Shown in pieces: positions 55,701-62,910 of a stretch of 64,000 nucleotides of DNA. The number at the start of each line of letters is the position of its first letter. Within the stretch, counting starts at the first letter, position 1. The notes under the pieces were generated by a model. That model did no database searches. It was given only the letters and a program-made list of their open reading frames with translations, and was not told where the DNA came from. The stretch covers positions 1 through 64,000 of the forward strand of contig CAIXRH010000242.1 in NCBI GenBank assembly GCA_903921785.1, written 5' to 3'. Source of the DNA: an uncultured Pseudomonadota bacterium (lineage in GTDB: Bacteria > Myxococcota_A > UBA796 > SXON01). The translations under genes and the position numbers were made by a program.

Positions 55701-55764
55701 GCCCCTCCGCGCGGCCTACGCCTTGCCAGAAGAGCCTTTTGGACGAGGCGGGATCAAGGGGTAG
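52744..55764 (+). CDS. Molybdopterin oxidoreductase catalytic subunit
   Basis: The product has 1006 residues. An N-terminal 4Fe-4S site has CFNCESACG (Cys near 94, 97 and 101) with a fourth Cys in GRNCAKGP. The Mo-bisMGD domains have LEYP-like ERILYPLKRVG, WEAALADIAGRM, SHTNICSAASRAGY (the Cys near 220 is a candidate Mo ligand), VTLDPRLSNTA, and a C-terminal MGD-binding domain (HTRSANSKWLYEIGHNNPVWIHPEDA). No twin-arginine signal is present, so it should act on the cytoplasmic side. It forms an operon with the FeS/NrfD gene. The substrate cannot be deduced; the PsrA/TtrA/formate dehydrogenase-like superfamily is certain. Confidence 0.9.
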   Translation: MPNSPLERFLASMLGLKRAPAPVPAAAETNVAGVSMPAYGLSERPPVKLTEVRQEDGRLSQYPPPQTWEDWVEYDGKAWPDRVPRRYTLVPTICFNCESACGLLAYVDKTTFEVRKFEGNPAHPGSRGRNCAKGPATHNQTYDPERILYPLKRVGKRGEGKWERVSWEAALADIAGRMRESRSRRKTGIMYHVGRPGEDHYTNRIIQAWGVDGHNSHTNICSAASRAGYALWSGADRPSPDHANARCVLLISSHLETGHYFNPHAQRIIEAKMNGAKIVTLDPRLSNTASKSDVWLPTWPGSEMIVLLAIANHLLSTGQWDREFVRRWVNWRTFLAEGAETVRSSPLPEAQKARVLAALPAPGAELTFEAFEAALKALYAGFTFEVAAEASQVDAARIEEAARCVAQAGSRLSAHVWRAASMGNRGGWQVARCLFFLNVLTGSVGTVGGTSLNNWNKFVPKAFKTPPAFSAWNELHLPHEFPLAMYEMSFLLPHFLDEGRGEVDVYFTRVYNPMWINPDGFMWLEALRDESKVKCHVALTPTWNESAWFADYVLPMGHAGERHDVMSQETHSGMWIGFRQPVRRVAMERAGKAVRRTYEANPGEVWEEAEFWVDLTWAMDPDGSLGVRQWVESVRHPGEPVSQDEYWAWLFENSVPGLPEAAKKEGLSPLGYMRKYGAFEVKASNYLPYEAKAAGEVAKTDAEGVAFDAAGNRLGVVVDGVLRAGFGTPSGKLEFFSPTLRDWGWPELDRVLPWTLGSHVAPEEIDRSKGEMILLPNFRLPHLIHTRSANSKWLYEIGHNNPVWIHPEDAARIGVRTGELLRVETEIGWFIDRAWVTEGIKPGIVAMSHHLGRWRLQDDIGGNKGTTALASLAEDGNGGHTLRMLEGAKAWDGPDPDTARIWWKDVGVHQNLTHAVQPDPVSGAQCWLQKALSVRKALPTERHGDVYVDTRKSRDLYHRWMALSRSAVDHSPNGERRPFWLNRPLKPLRAAYALPEEPFGRGGIKG

Positions 55765-55794
55765 GCGGGCAAGCCTCCGCGGGCGCTCGCCGCC

Positions 55795-55810
55795 GGGTGC
55801 TCCCGCACCC
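55795..55810 (+). terminator. Hairpin after the molybdoenzyme operon
   Basis: GGGTGC (55795-55800), TCCC, GCACCC (55805-55810): a perfect 6-bp stem with a 4-nt loop, about 30 bp after the stop. It has no T-run, so it may only assist termination. Confidence 0.35.
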
Positions 55811-55861
55811 CCGAGATCGTGGCTGGCGGGGCCAGGGGCGCCGCTGCGATACCTTCCGCAG

Positions 55862-56119
55862 ATGGACACCTCCACCTTCCTAGCGGCGCTCACGACGCAA
55901 CTCCGGGCGGCCGCCGCCTCGGGAGCGACCCAGCTGACCGTCGTGGCCGGCGAGCTCCACCGGAAGGTGGGCGGCTACCCGAAGGCGGGCCACCGGATGC
56001 CGACGTGCTGCGACGTGATGCGCGCGGCGATGCGCCCCGGTGACGAGGTCGTGCGGGAGCCGCCGAAGGGGAAGGGCGCCACGCTGACGATCCGCTACCG
56101 GCTGCCCCGTTCGGGCTGA
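55862..56119 (+). CDS. Small hypothetical protein with an HRKVGGYP motif
   Basis: The product has 85 residues. A helix (AALTTQLRAAAASG) is followed by LTVVAGELHRKVGGYPKAGHRMPTCCDVM and GDEVVREPPKGKGATLTIRYRLPR. I recall similar short sequences both alone and next to HNH-type proteins, with the ELHR..GGYP and HRMP.CC.VM blocks conserved, but cannot give a function. A winged-helix-like fold is possible. The ATG at 55862 is the only good start. Confidence 0.55.
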   Translation: MDTSTFLAALTTQLRAAAASGATQLTVVAGELHRKVGGYPKAGHRMPTCCDVMRAAMRPGDEVVREPPKGKGATLTIRYRLPRSG

Positions 56120-56206
56120 CCGCTGGCGACGCGCCGCCGACGGTCCGAACTGGCTCGCCGACGGTCCTGTCCCGCCGAGAGGGGGGACCACAAGCTACGT
56201 TCCCGA

Positions 56207-56701
56207 ATGCGCGACACGCTCGCCACCCTGGCGTTCTCCCCCCTGCTCCTCGCGGCGATGCTCGGCGGCGCCCAAGTGGGCGATCTCCCTGCCGGACTGG
56301 TCACGGCCGCGGCGTTGTCGTGGGGCTGGTGGACGCGCGAACGGTTCCCCGGGCAGGGGTGGTCCACGCTCGTCGTGGCCGTGGCCATGGTCGCGCTGGG
56401 CGCCGGCACCCGGTTCGGAGCGCAGGCCGACCCTTCGGTGGTGACGATCGCCACCGACGCGTCCCGGCTCGGCGAGCGGGTGCTGACCGCGGTCCGGCTG
56501 GGCGCGCTCCCGGCGAGCACCGCCGCGGTCGCGGCGCTCGTCTGCAGCATCTCCGGCTCCACCCTCGCGATCGCCGCGGTCGCCCGGCTCGCCCGCGCCC
56601 GCGGCCGCAGCGCCTGGTGGGGCATCCTCGGGGTCACGAACATCCTCGGCTACGGGGTGCTGCTCTGGCTGCCGGTGCCGCCGCCGGAGTTCCGGGTCTG
56701 A
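56207..56701 (+). CDS. Hypothetical membrane protein
   Basis: The product has 164 residues and four likely transmembrane helices (about 5-22, 28-42, 52-67 and 100-125, with another near 138-155: WGILGVTNILGYGVLLWL). The last motif, ARARGRSAWWGILGVTNILGYGVLLWLP, resembles conserved ends of small uncharacterised membrane proteins. There are no catalytic residues. It stands alone, with 87 bp and 30 bp gaps around it. Function unknown. Confidence 0.6.
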   Translation: MRDTLATLAFSPLLLAAMLGGAQVGDLPAGLVTAAALSWGWWTRERFPGQGWSTLVVAVAMVALGAGTRFGAQADPSVVTIATDASRLGERVLTAVRLGALPASTAAVAALVCSISGSTLAIAAVARLARARGRSAWWGILGVTNILGYGVLLWLPVPPPEFRV

Positions 56702-56731
56702 GGGGGCGGCGGCGGTGTTAGACTCCCCGCC

Positions 56732-58426
56732 ATGAAGCTACACCCTCTCCCGTTCCTCGTCGTGTTCGCGCTCGGCTGCCGTCCCGACAGCCCCGATCCG
56801 GCCGCGGTCACGTGCGGCGCGGGCACCCACCTGGACGGCGCCGCCTGCGTCCCCGACGACGACGGCGACACGGGCGACGCCGCCGACACCGGCGACACGG
56901 ACACCGACAGCGCGACCGACACCGCGGACAGCGGCGCCGACACGGGTGGCGACACCGGTACGGACACCGCGGTCGACACCGACACCGGGACCGACACCGG
57001 CACGGACACCGGCACGGACACCGCCGACAGCGGCGACACGGGTGGTTCCACGACGCTCGGCGGCGGCTGGACCGGCGAGTACGAGCTCGGCTCCGACGCC
57101 GTGCAGCTCGCGCCCGAGCGTGCCCAGGACTACCTTGGCTGGTCGCTCGCCGCCGACGGCGACTTCGACGGCGACGGGCTCCCCGATCTGGTGGTCTCCG
57201 CTCTCGGCGCCGACCCCGGCGGGAACCAGACCGGGTCGACCTACATCTGGACCGCCGGCCTGGCCGCGGATGCCGACGTCGGCGACGCTTCGTTCCAGCT
57301 CGACGGCGACGCCTCCGGCGACTGGAGCGGCTACCAGGCGCTCTTCGTCCCCGACGTCGACGGCGACGGGCGCGACGAGATCGCGGTGTCGACCGTCGTC
57401 GCAGCGTGCAGCTCCGGCTCGGGCGTCGCCGGTCGGGTGGCCGTGGTCGCGGGCGGGGCGAGCGGGCGCGTCGACTTCAGCGACGCCGACGGGCTCTGGA
57501 CCAGCTCCGCCCCCGCCGACCGCTTCGGCTGCGGAGTGGCCAGCCCCGGCGACCTCGACGGCGACGGCGTTGCCGAGCTCCTCGTCGGCGCCGGCGGCAA
57601 CGACGACGCGGCCGCCGAGGGCGGTGCGGCCTTCGTGTTCCGCGACCCGCTCGACACCGGCACCGAGTCCGACGCCGGGCTGCGCCTCTACGGCGACGTC
57701 GCCTCGCTCGGCCTCGGGAGCTTCGCCGGCGGCGTGGGCGACACCGACGGCGACGGGCTCCCCGAGGTGGGCATCGGCTTCACCGGCGCGCTCAAGGGCG
57801 GCGCCACCCGCGGCGGCGTCTACATCGTCGGCGCGGCGGCGGACGGCAAGGCCTACGTGGACGACGTGGCGAGCGCCGTGATCACCCCCGAGTCGGGCGA
57901 TCCCGCCGCCATCCTCGGCGGCGAGTACGCCAACCCCATCGCCCCCGCCGGGGACGTCAACGGCGACGGCTACGGCGACGCCCTCGTCGGCGCCCCGGAC
58001 GCGAAGGACTACTCCGGCTACGCCTACGTCGTCACCGGGCCGCTCAGCGGCGCCGAGGACCTGTTCTTCGCCCAGGCGCGCATCGGCGGGGCCTCCCACG
58101 CCCAGATGGTCGGGTACACCGTGGCCACCGCCCACGACGTGGACGGCGACGGCAAGGACGACATCCTCGTCGGCGCGCCGGGGTACGCGGAGCACGGGAG
58201 CATGTCGGGCGCGGTGGGCGTCTTCGTGGACCCGTCCGGCGAGCTCGACTTCACCGACGCCACCGCCCTGGCCTACGGGGACTCCACCAACTGGTACGCC
58301 GGCTACTCCGCCACGGTCGCCGACCTGACCTGGGACGGCACCGACGATCTTGTGGTCGGCGCGGTCTACGCCCCGGACCACGGGCAGGACGCGGGGTTGG
58401 TCACGGTGCTCCCGGGCGGGATCTGA
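56732..58426 (+). CDS. FG-GAP (integrin-like) repeat lipoprotein with Asp/Thr/Gly linker
   Basis: The product has 564 residues. Its signal peptide ends in lipobox FALGC (Cys16). A short Cys-containing segment (CGAGTHLDGAACVPDD) precedes a linker of about 75 residues made almost only of Asp, Thr, Gly, Ala and Ser (DTGDTDTDS, TDTGTDTG). The rest is a seven-bladed propeller of FG-GAP repeats with calcium loops: DGDFDGDGLPDLVV, DVDGDGRDEIAV, DLDGDGVAELLVGA, DTDGDGLPEVGIG, DVNGDGYGDALVGAP, DVDGDGKDDILVGAP and DLTWDGTDDLVVGA. It is a likely cell-surface adhesion or recognition protein. Confidence 0.88.
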   Translation: MKLHPLPFLVVFALGCRPDSPDPAAVTCGAGTHLDGAACVPDDDGDTGDAADTGDTDTDSATDTADSGADTGGDTGTDTAVDTDTGTDTGTDTGTDTADSGDTGGSTTLGGGWTGEYELGSDAVQLAPERAQDYLGWSLAADGDFDGDGLPDLVVSALGADPGGNQTGSTYIWTAGLAADADVGDASFQLDGDASGDWSGYQALFVPDVDGDGRDEIAVSTVVAACSSGSGVAGRVAVVAGGASGRVDFSDADGLWTSSAPADRFGCGVASPGDLDGDGVAELLVGAGGNDDAAAEGGAAFVFRDPLDTGTESDAGLRLYGDVASLGLGSFAGGVGDTDGDGLPEVGIGFTGALKGGATRGGVYIVGAAADGKAYVDDVASAVITPESGDPAAILGGEYANPIAPAGDVNGDGYGDALVGAPDAKDYSGYAYVVTGPLSGAEDLFFAQARIGGASHAQMVGYTVATAHDVDGDGKDDILVGAPGYAEHGSMSGAVGVFVDPSGELDFTDATALAYGDSTNWYAGYSATVADLTWDGTDDLVVGAVYAPDHGQDAGLVTVLPGGI

Positions 58427-58437
58427 TCGGGCGGCGC

Positions 58438-59157
58438 GTGCGTGAACGGGCGACGCCCGGGGTGGCCCGGCTCGGGCTCGCCGCCGCCGTCGTCCTCCTG
58501 ACCAGCGCCGCCGTCGTCGGCACCTGGCAGCTCACGGTCGCCGACACGAAGGAAGCCTCCGCCTGGCAGGACGCCGACGCGGATCACGACGGGCTCCCCC
58601 TCCTCGACGACCTGGACCCCGACGGGGACGAGTTCGGCGTGGGGCTCGGCGCGCCCGACGGCGACGCCGACGGCGTCCCGGACCCCGAGGACGTGCTCCT
58701 CGCGGCCCGCGACCTCCTCGGCACGTTCACCGATCCGCTCCACGGACAGTACGGGGACCTGCTCGGCCGCGCCGGCTTCGTCGTGTGCGTGGACGTACCG
58801 GTCACCGCCTGGCTGCGCGCCGGCGTCCCCTACCCCGCGCTGCTCCGGGTGAGCGCGGCGGCCCACCCCGACGGGTTCGCCCTCGACGCCGACAACCGCG
58901 CCGCCGACCCGAACTTCGTCCGGCGCACCCGGAACTTCCTGGCGCTCTTCCGCCACCATCCCGAGCTCACCCTCGACACCCGGCCGCGCCCGGGCGACTG
59001 GGCGTTCTACGGGGAAACGCACGTGGCGTTGGTCGCCGCAGTGGACGGCGCCGGGTACACGGTGATCGAGGCCTACGGGCCCACCGTGGCGCGCCGCAGC
59101 GGGGCCGACGTGGAGCGTCGAACCGGCGCCACGGCCGAGTTCGGGCGCACGCGATAA
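58438..59157 (+). CDS. DUF1287-type exported protein
   Basis: The product has 239 residues. One N-terminal helix (LGLAAAVVLLTSAAVVGTWQL) is followed by a calcium-loop stretch, DADHDGLPLLDDLDPDGDEFG. The DUF1287 domain follows: GRAGFVVCVDVPVTAWLRAG, DPNFVRRTRNFLALF, PGDWAFYGETHVALVAAVDG. The Cys in VVCVD and His in ETHVAL would fit an NlpC/P60-like papain fold, which is the fold proposed for this family. The GTG start at 58438 lies 11 bp after the propeller gene. The calcium segment between anchor and domain is unusual. Confidence 0.7.
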   Translation: MRERATPGVARLGLAAAVVLLTSAAVVGTWQLTVADTKEASAWQDADADHDGLPLLDDLDPDGDEFGVGLGAPDGDADGVPDPEDVLLAARDLLGTFTDPLHGQYGDLLGRAGFVVCVDVPVTAWLRAGVPYPALLRVSAAAHPDGFALDADNRAADPNFVRRTRNFLALFRHHPELTLDTRPRPGDWAFYGETHVALVAAVDGAGYTVIEAYGPTVARRSGADVERRTGATAEFGRTR

Positions 59158-59167
59158 ACCACGGAGC

Positions 59168-59629
59168 ATGTGGTTCTTGCTGGCGTGTACCCACCCGACG
59201 GAGGTGCCGGCGGTGGCCGAGCGGAGCGGGGCGGGCGGCTTCCCCGGCTTCCTCGTCGGCGCCTGGGAGGTGGTCGACGTCGGCGTGCGCACCCGGGAGG
59301 TCTGGGAGCGCGCCGCCGACGGCGCGCTGGAGGGGCGGTCGGTGAGCCGCGCCGGCCCCGAGACCCCCTTCGCCGAGTCCCTGCGGCTCGAGCCTCGGGG
59401 AAACACCTGGGTCTACGTGGCCGAGCCCCGGGGCGAACGGCCCACCGAGTTCACCCTCCAGTCGTCCACCGCCACGTCGGCGGTCTTCGTGAACCCGGGC
59501 CACGACTTCCCTCGGCGAATTACGTATGCGTGAGAGGGCGCAGTCCTCACCGCCTGCATCGACGACGGCGCCGGCGGAGACCAATCCTGCTGGCGATACA
59601 CCTCGATCCCGGCCGACTCGATCCCCTGA
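59168..59629 (+). pseudogene. DUF6265-like lipoprotein gene interrupted by an in-frame TGA
   Basis: From ATG 59168 the frame codes for a short lipoprotein signal (FLLAC), GFLVGAWEVVD, REVWERAADGALEGRSV, and SAVFVNPGHDFPRRITYA, a good match to the DUF6265 pattern. It then meets TGA at 59531-59533. Directly after it, in the same frame, comes EGAVLTACIDDGAG...CWRYTSIPADSIP, ending at 59627-59629, which continues the family pattern after RITY-R-x-EG. One base (C to T in CGA) would explain the stop. Either a recent nonsense mutation, a base-call error or a shortened but working protein of 121 residues. Confidence 0.65.
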
Positions 59630-59667
59630 CCGACGGACTCCGCTCCGAACGCCGATCGTGTCGAGGG

Positions 59668-59772
59668 GCTGGCGGGACTCCACCGACCTTCCCCCCGGAC
59701 GCCTCGGTGGTCGAGGGGCCGCCGGCGGCGAGAATGGCGGGGCGGGCGGGGACGCCGCCCGGGCGCCGGTTA
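59668..59772 (+). repeat. Dispersed intergenic repeat, copy F (module 1 only)
   Basis: GGCTGG, ACTCCACCG, CCCCGGACGCCTCGGTGGTCGAGGGG, CCGCCGGCGGCGAGAATGGCGGGGCG: this follows copies A and C closely through module 1. It stops at GGCGCCG without GCGAT, so module 2 is absent. It lies between two + strand genes and fills most of the gap from 59630 to 59782. Confidence 0.72.
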
Positions 59773-59782
59773 CCTGACGACG

Positions 59783-60448
59783 GTGCACGCCCTGGTCCGC
59801 CGCCCGATCCTCGCGCTTGGCGGTCTCCTGCTCGGGTACGGGCTGGCGGCGGCCGGCGCTCGCGGTCGCGACGCCACTCGCCCGGCCGCGCCCGCGACGC
59901 CACCGGTTTCGCCGAGGCTCGCCATCCCGTGCGTCGACCTCGCGTCGGCCTCGCCCGCCTGCCCCGCGCTCGACGCGCCGATCGCGGCCTGTACCTCCCG
60001 TCTCGCGGCCGCCACCGCCTCCCGACCCACCACCCGCCGCCCGTTCCCGGAGGACGTCCCCGAGGCCGAGACGCCCGGCCCCTGGACCGACGCCCTCGCG
60101 GAGGACCTCGACGCCTGCCACATCCCCGCCACCCTGGAGGTCGCGGACTGCGCCGAGTACCCCTGCGCCGCCGCCCTCCGCCCCGACCACGCGGACGACG
60201 CGGCGGTGACCGCCGCCTGGAACGCCTGCCCCGCGCTGGCCGAGCGACAGCTCAGCGTGACGAAGGCCGAGGTTCACTGCCCGGACGGGAGCACCGAGCG
60301 TTCGCTCGTCGCGTGGAGCGACGACGACGCGGTGGTCGCACGGATGAAGGCCAACGGCGTCGACGGGAACGACGGGGTCGCGGTGGCGCTGGGACGCCGC
60401 GTGGAGTCTACGCTCCAGCTCTGGGACTGCAATGTCGCGGGCGATTGA
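59783..60448 (+). CDS. Hypothetical exported protein with a CxEYPC motif (paralog 1)
   Basis: The product has 221 residues. An N-terminal helix (RPILALGGLLLGYGLAAAG) may be a signal anchor. A Pro/Ala linker with several Cys follows, then a domain with DACHIPATLEVADCAEYPCAAAL, ACPALAERQL and VHCPDGSTERSLVAWSDDD. It is clearly homologous to the next gene, with the CxEYPC and CPDGS/T-E motifs in the same places. Paired cysteines suggest disulfides outside the cytoplasm. The GTG at 59783 is the start. It overlaps the next gene by 17 bp. Function unknown. Confidence 0.62.
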   Translation: MHALVRRPILALGGLLLGYGLAAAGARGRDATRPAAPATPPVSPRLAIPCVDLASASPACPALDAPIAACTSRLAAATASRPTTRRPFPEDVPEAETPGPWTDALAEDLDACHIPATLEVADCAEYPCAAALRPDHADDAAVTAAWNACPALAERQLSVTKAEVHCPDGSTERSLVAWSDDDAVVARMKANGVDGNDGVAVALGRRVESTLQLWDCNVAGD

Positions 60449-61112
60449 CGCCGGTCTTCTGGCGCTGGCGGCCGCCCTCGGAGGTTGGCTGCACGGGCAG
60501 ATCGTGTCCTCCACCCCGGCCGCGCCGCCGCCCCCCGCCGAGACGCCCCACCGGTCCGCCCCGCCCCGCGTCGTCTGCCGCGCGCCCGCCGCCGACGAAG
60601 CCGCGACCGACGAAGCGTGCGCCGCGGCCCAGCTCCGCCTCGACGCGTGCGAGGCACGCCTCCGCGCTTCGACCCGCGCCCGCCCCACCACCGCGCCGCC
60701 CGAGGCCGCGGGCGTGGACGACCCCGCCGCCTGGAGCGCCGCCCTCCCCAAGATGCTCGCCGACTGCGGGATCACGGTCACGCCGGGCGCCCCGGACTGC
60801 ACCGAGTACCCATGCGTCTCCGGCGTCCGGGCCAGCCAAGCCGACGCAACGCGGCTCGCGGCGCTCGGCAACGGTGAGTGTGGAACCGCGGGGCTCGCCA
60901 AGGGCGAAGCGCCGGTCACCACGCCACTGCGCGTCACCTGCCCCGACGGCACCGAGGAGACCGTGTGGATGGTGAGCACCCTCGATCCCGACACGCTCAA
61001 GCAGCTCTACCCGTCGGCCAGCTTCCCGCTCCCGCTGGAATGGGTGCTCCTCGCCTCGCGCCGCACCGAGGCGCTCGCGGAAGCATGGACCTGCGGCGGG
61101 GACGGCTCCTGA
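60432..61112 (+). CDS. Hypothetical exported protein with a CxEYPC motif (paralog 2)
   Basis: The product has 226 residues. It has the same layout as the preceding paralog: a hydrophobic N-terminus (LLALAAALGGWLHGQIV), a Pro/Ala linker, LRLDACEARLRAS, then LADCGITVTPGAPDCTEYPCVSGVR, and VTCPDGTEETVWMVSTLD. Overall identity to paralog 1 is low outside these blocks, so the duplication is old. The ATG at 60432 lies inside the end of the first gene (17-bp overlap), which means translation is coupled. No family name is known to me. Confidence 0.65.
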   Translation: MSRAIDAGLLALAAALGGWLHGQIVSSTPAAPPPPAETPHRSAPPRVVCRAPAADEAATDEACAAAQLRLDACEARLRASTRARPTTAPPEAAGVDDPAAWSAALPKMLADCGITVTPGAPDCTEYPCVSGVRASQADATRLAALGNGECGTAGLAKGEAPVTTPLRVTCPDGTEETVWMVSTLDPDTLKQLYPSASFPLPLEWVLLASRRTEALAEAWTCGGDGS

Positions 61113-61178
61113 TCGCGCGGCGGCGGCGACGTCCGCCCGCCTCGCCAGGCTCACCGCCGGCCGCATTAGACTGCGCGG

Positions 61179-62543
61179 ATGCTCGAACGGGTCGCCCGCC
61201 GCTTCACCGCGCTCGCCGAGCGCTACATGCCCGATGCGTTCGTCTTTGCCCTGGCGGCCACCCTCGTCGCGGTGATCGCGGCGTTCGTGGTGGACCCCGC
61301 CGTGCGCGCGGACCCCACGGTGGTCGTGCTCGCCTGGGGAAACGGCTTCTGGGAGCTCACGAAGTTCACGCTCCAGATGAGCATGATCATCGTCGGCGGG
61401 TACGTGCTCGCGTCGAGCCCGCCGGTGGCGCGGCTGGTGGAGTGGCTGGCCGCGAAGCCGCGCACGGGCCCGGGGGCCATCGCCACCGTGGCGCTCGCCG
61501 CGATGCTGTCGAGCCTGTTCAATTGGGGGTTCAGCCTCATCTTCTCCGCCCTCTTCGCCAAGGCGGTGGCGCGCAGGCTCCCCGGCGTCGACTACCGGGC
61601 GCTCGGCGCCGCGAGCTTCCTCGGCCTCGGGACGGTCTGGGCGCAGGGGTTGTCCGGCTCCGCGGCGCTCCAGATGGCCAGCGCCGCGAGCATGCCGAAG
61701 GCGCTCGCCGACACCATTGGGCCGATCCCCCTCTCCGAGACCATCTTCCGCTGGCAGAGCCTCGTGTGCGTCGCCGTGGAGATCGGCGTGGTCGCGATCG
61801 TCGTGTACCTCGCCGCTCCCCGCGCCGGTCAGGACGCGGCGGCGCTGGGCATCGACCTCGGCGACGGCGGTGCGGCCGCCGAACCCTCCCCCGTCACCCC
61901 CGGCGAAGCCTGGGAGCGCAGCCCGTGGCTGCTCCAGCCCGTCGTCCTCCTCGGCGTCACCTTCCTCGTCCTCTCCATCCGCGCCCGCGCCACCAGCTTC
62001 GTCGACGGCCTCAACGCCCTGGACGTGAACACGGTCAACCTCACGCTCCTGCTCCTCGGCGCAGCCCTTCACGGCACCCCGGCGCGGTTGATGCGCGCGG
62101 TGAAAGAGGCGACGCCAGCCGTGTGGGGCGTCCTGCTCCAATTCCCGTTCTACGCGGGGATCTCGGGGGTGATGACGGGCACCACGCTCAGCCACACCCT
62201 GGCGAACCTCTTCGTGAACGTCAGCAACCCCACCATCTACCCGGCGCTGGTGACAACGTACTCCGCAGTGCTGGGCGTCTTCGTCCCTTCGGGCGGGAGC
62301 AAGTGGGTGATCGAGGCGCCGTACGTGCTCGGCGCGGCGAAGACCCTGGGCGTGCCGGCGGGCTGGATGGTGGTCACCTACGACCTCGGCGAGGCGCTCG
62401 CCAACCTCGTCCAGCCGTTCTGGATGTTGCCGATCCTCGCGCTGCTCGGCCTGCGCGCCCGCGACGTCATCGGGCACACCGCGCTGGTGGCGGTGGTGCT
62501 GTTCCCGCTGGTGCTCACGCTGGTGACGGTGCTGCGGCCCTGA
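61179..62543 (+). CDS. Short-chain fatty acid transporter (AtoE family)
   Basis: The 454-residue protein of about twelve helices takes up short-chain fatty acids such as butyrate or acetoacetate across the inner membrane. Family features: RYMPDAFVFALAATLV at the start, SSLFNWGFSLIFSALFAK, QGLSGSAALQMAS, PFYAGISGVMTGTTLSHTLA and FVPSGGSKWVIEAPYV, the last being highly conserved. Length fits E. coli AtoE. It stands alone, 66 bp after the paralog pair. Its stop codon directly abuts the MITE-like element. Confidence 0.88.
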   Translation: MLERVARRFTALAERYMPDAFVFALAATLVAVIAAFVVDPAVRADPTVVVLAWGNGFWELTKFTLQMSMIIVGGYVLASSPPVARLVEWLAAKPRTGPGAIATVALAAMLSSLFNWGFSLIFSALFAKAVARRLPGVDYRALGAASFLGLGTVWAQGLSGSAALQMASAASMPKALADTIGPIPLSETIFRWQSLVCVAVEIGVVAIVVYLAAPRAGQDAAALGIDLGDGGAAAEPSPVTPGEAWERSPWLLQPVVLLGVTFLVLSIRARATSFVDGLNALDVNTVNLTLLLLGAALHGTPARLMRAVKEATPAVWGVLLQFPFYAGISGVMTGTTLSHTLANLFVNVSNPTIYPALVTTYSAVLGVFVPSGGSKWVIEAPYVLGAAKTLGVPAGWMVVTYDLGEALANLVQPFWMLPILALLGLRARDVIGHTALVAVVLFPLVLTLVTVLRP

Positions 62544-62904
62544 TACGGTTTGACCCTGATTTCCGCTCGCCCGGCGAGGACGCGGCGCCCGGGGAGGCGG
62601 GATTCCCGTCGTCTCAAGTCTCACCGTTGTAGCCGCGGAAACAGGGAGTGTCGGCGCTGGGTCCCGCTACGCGGCCGGACGCCGTCATCGACGGGCCGTC
62701 GCTCCGCTCCGCCCGCCGCTGGCGACGTCACACGGCCGGCCTGCTTTCGGGCCCGTCACCTCACCCTGAACCGTCGGCGAACAAGGACAAGGTTTTCACG
62801 CGTCGGCGGGAAGCCCGCCGGGGCTGGCCCACTTCGGGCCTGCTGCACGGACTCACTTGGCGTCGGCGCGACGAGCGAACGATCCTCAACAGGCTCAGAC
62901 CGTA
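62544..62904. mobile_element. MITE-like intergenic element, copy 2, with terminal inverted repeats
   Basis: TACGGTTTGACCCTG (62544-62558) and CAGGCTCAGACCGTA (62890-62904) are inverted repeats matching at 13 of 15 positions. The 361-bp body aligns in reverse orientation with 30772-31078 over most of its length, with an extra segment around 62745-62820. It begins directly at the AtoE-type stop and ends 6 bp before the stop of the convergent DUF2461 gene. No transposase frame lies inside, so any movement would need enzymes in trans. No clear target-site duplication is visible. Confidence 0.7.
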
Positions 62905-62910
62905 TGCGTC

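Noticed and set aside
55795-55810. Full intrinsic terminator after the molybdoenzyme operon
   Set aside because: The stem is only 6 bp and lacks a T-run, so it is listed as a weak hairpin only.
52276-55893. A 1205-residue minus-strand frame
   Set aside because: It lies opposite the molybdopterin gene, is Arg/His/Pro/Leu-biased and has no recognisable motif. High GC at third positions keeps antisense frames open.
59531-59533. Selenocysteine insertion at the in-frame TGA
   Set aside because: The family has Arg or another ordinary residue here, not Cys; no stem-loop with selenocysteine features follows, and no selenoprotein genes are seen in the window.
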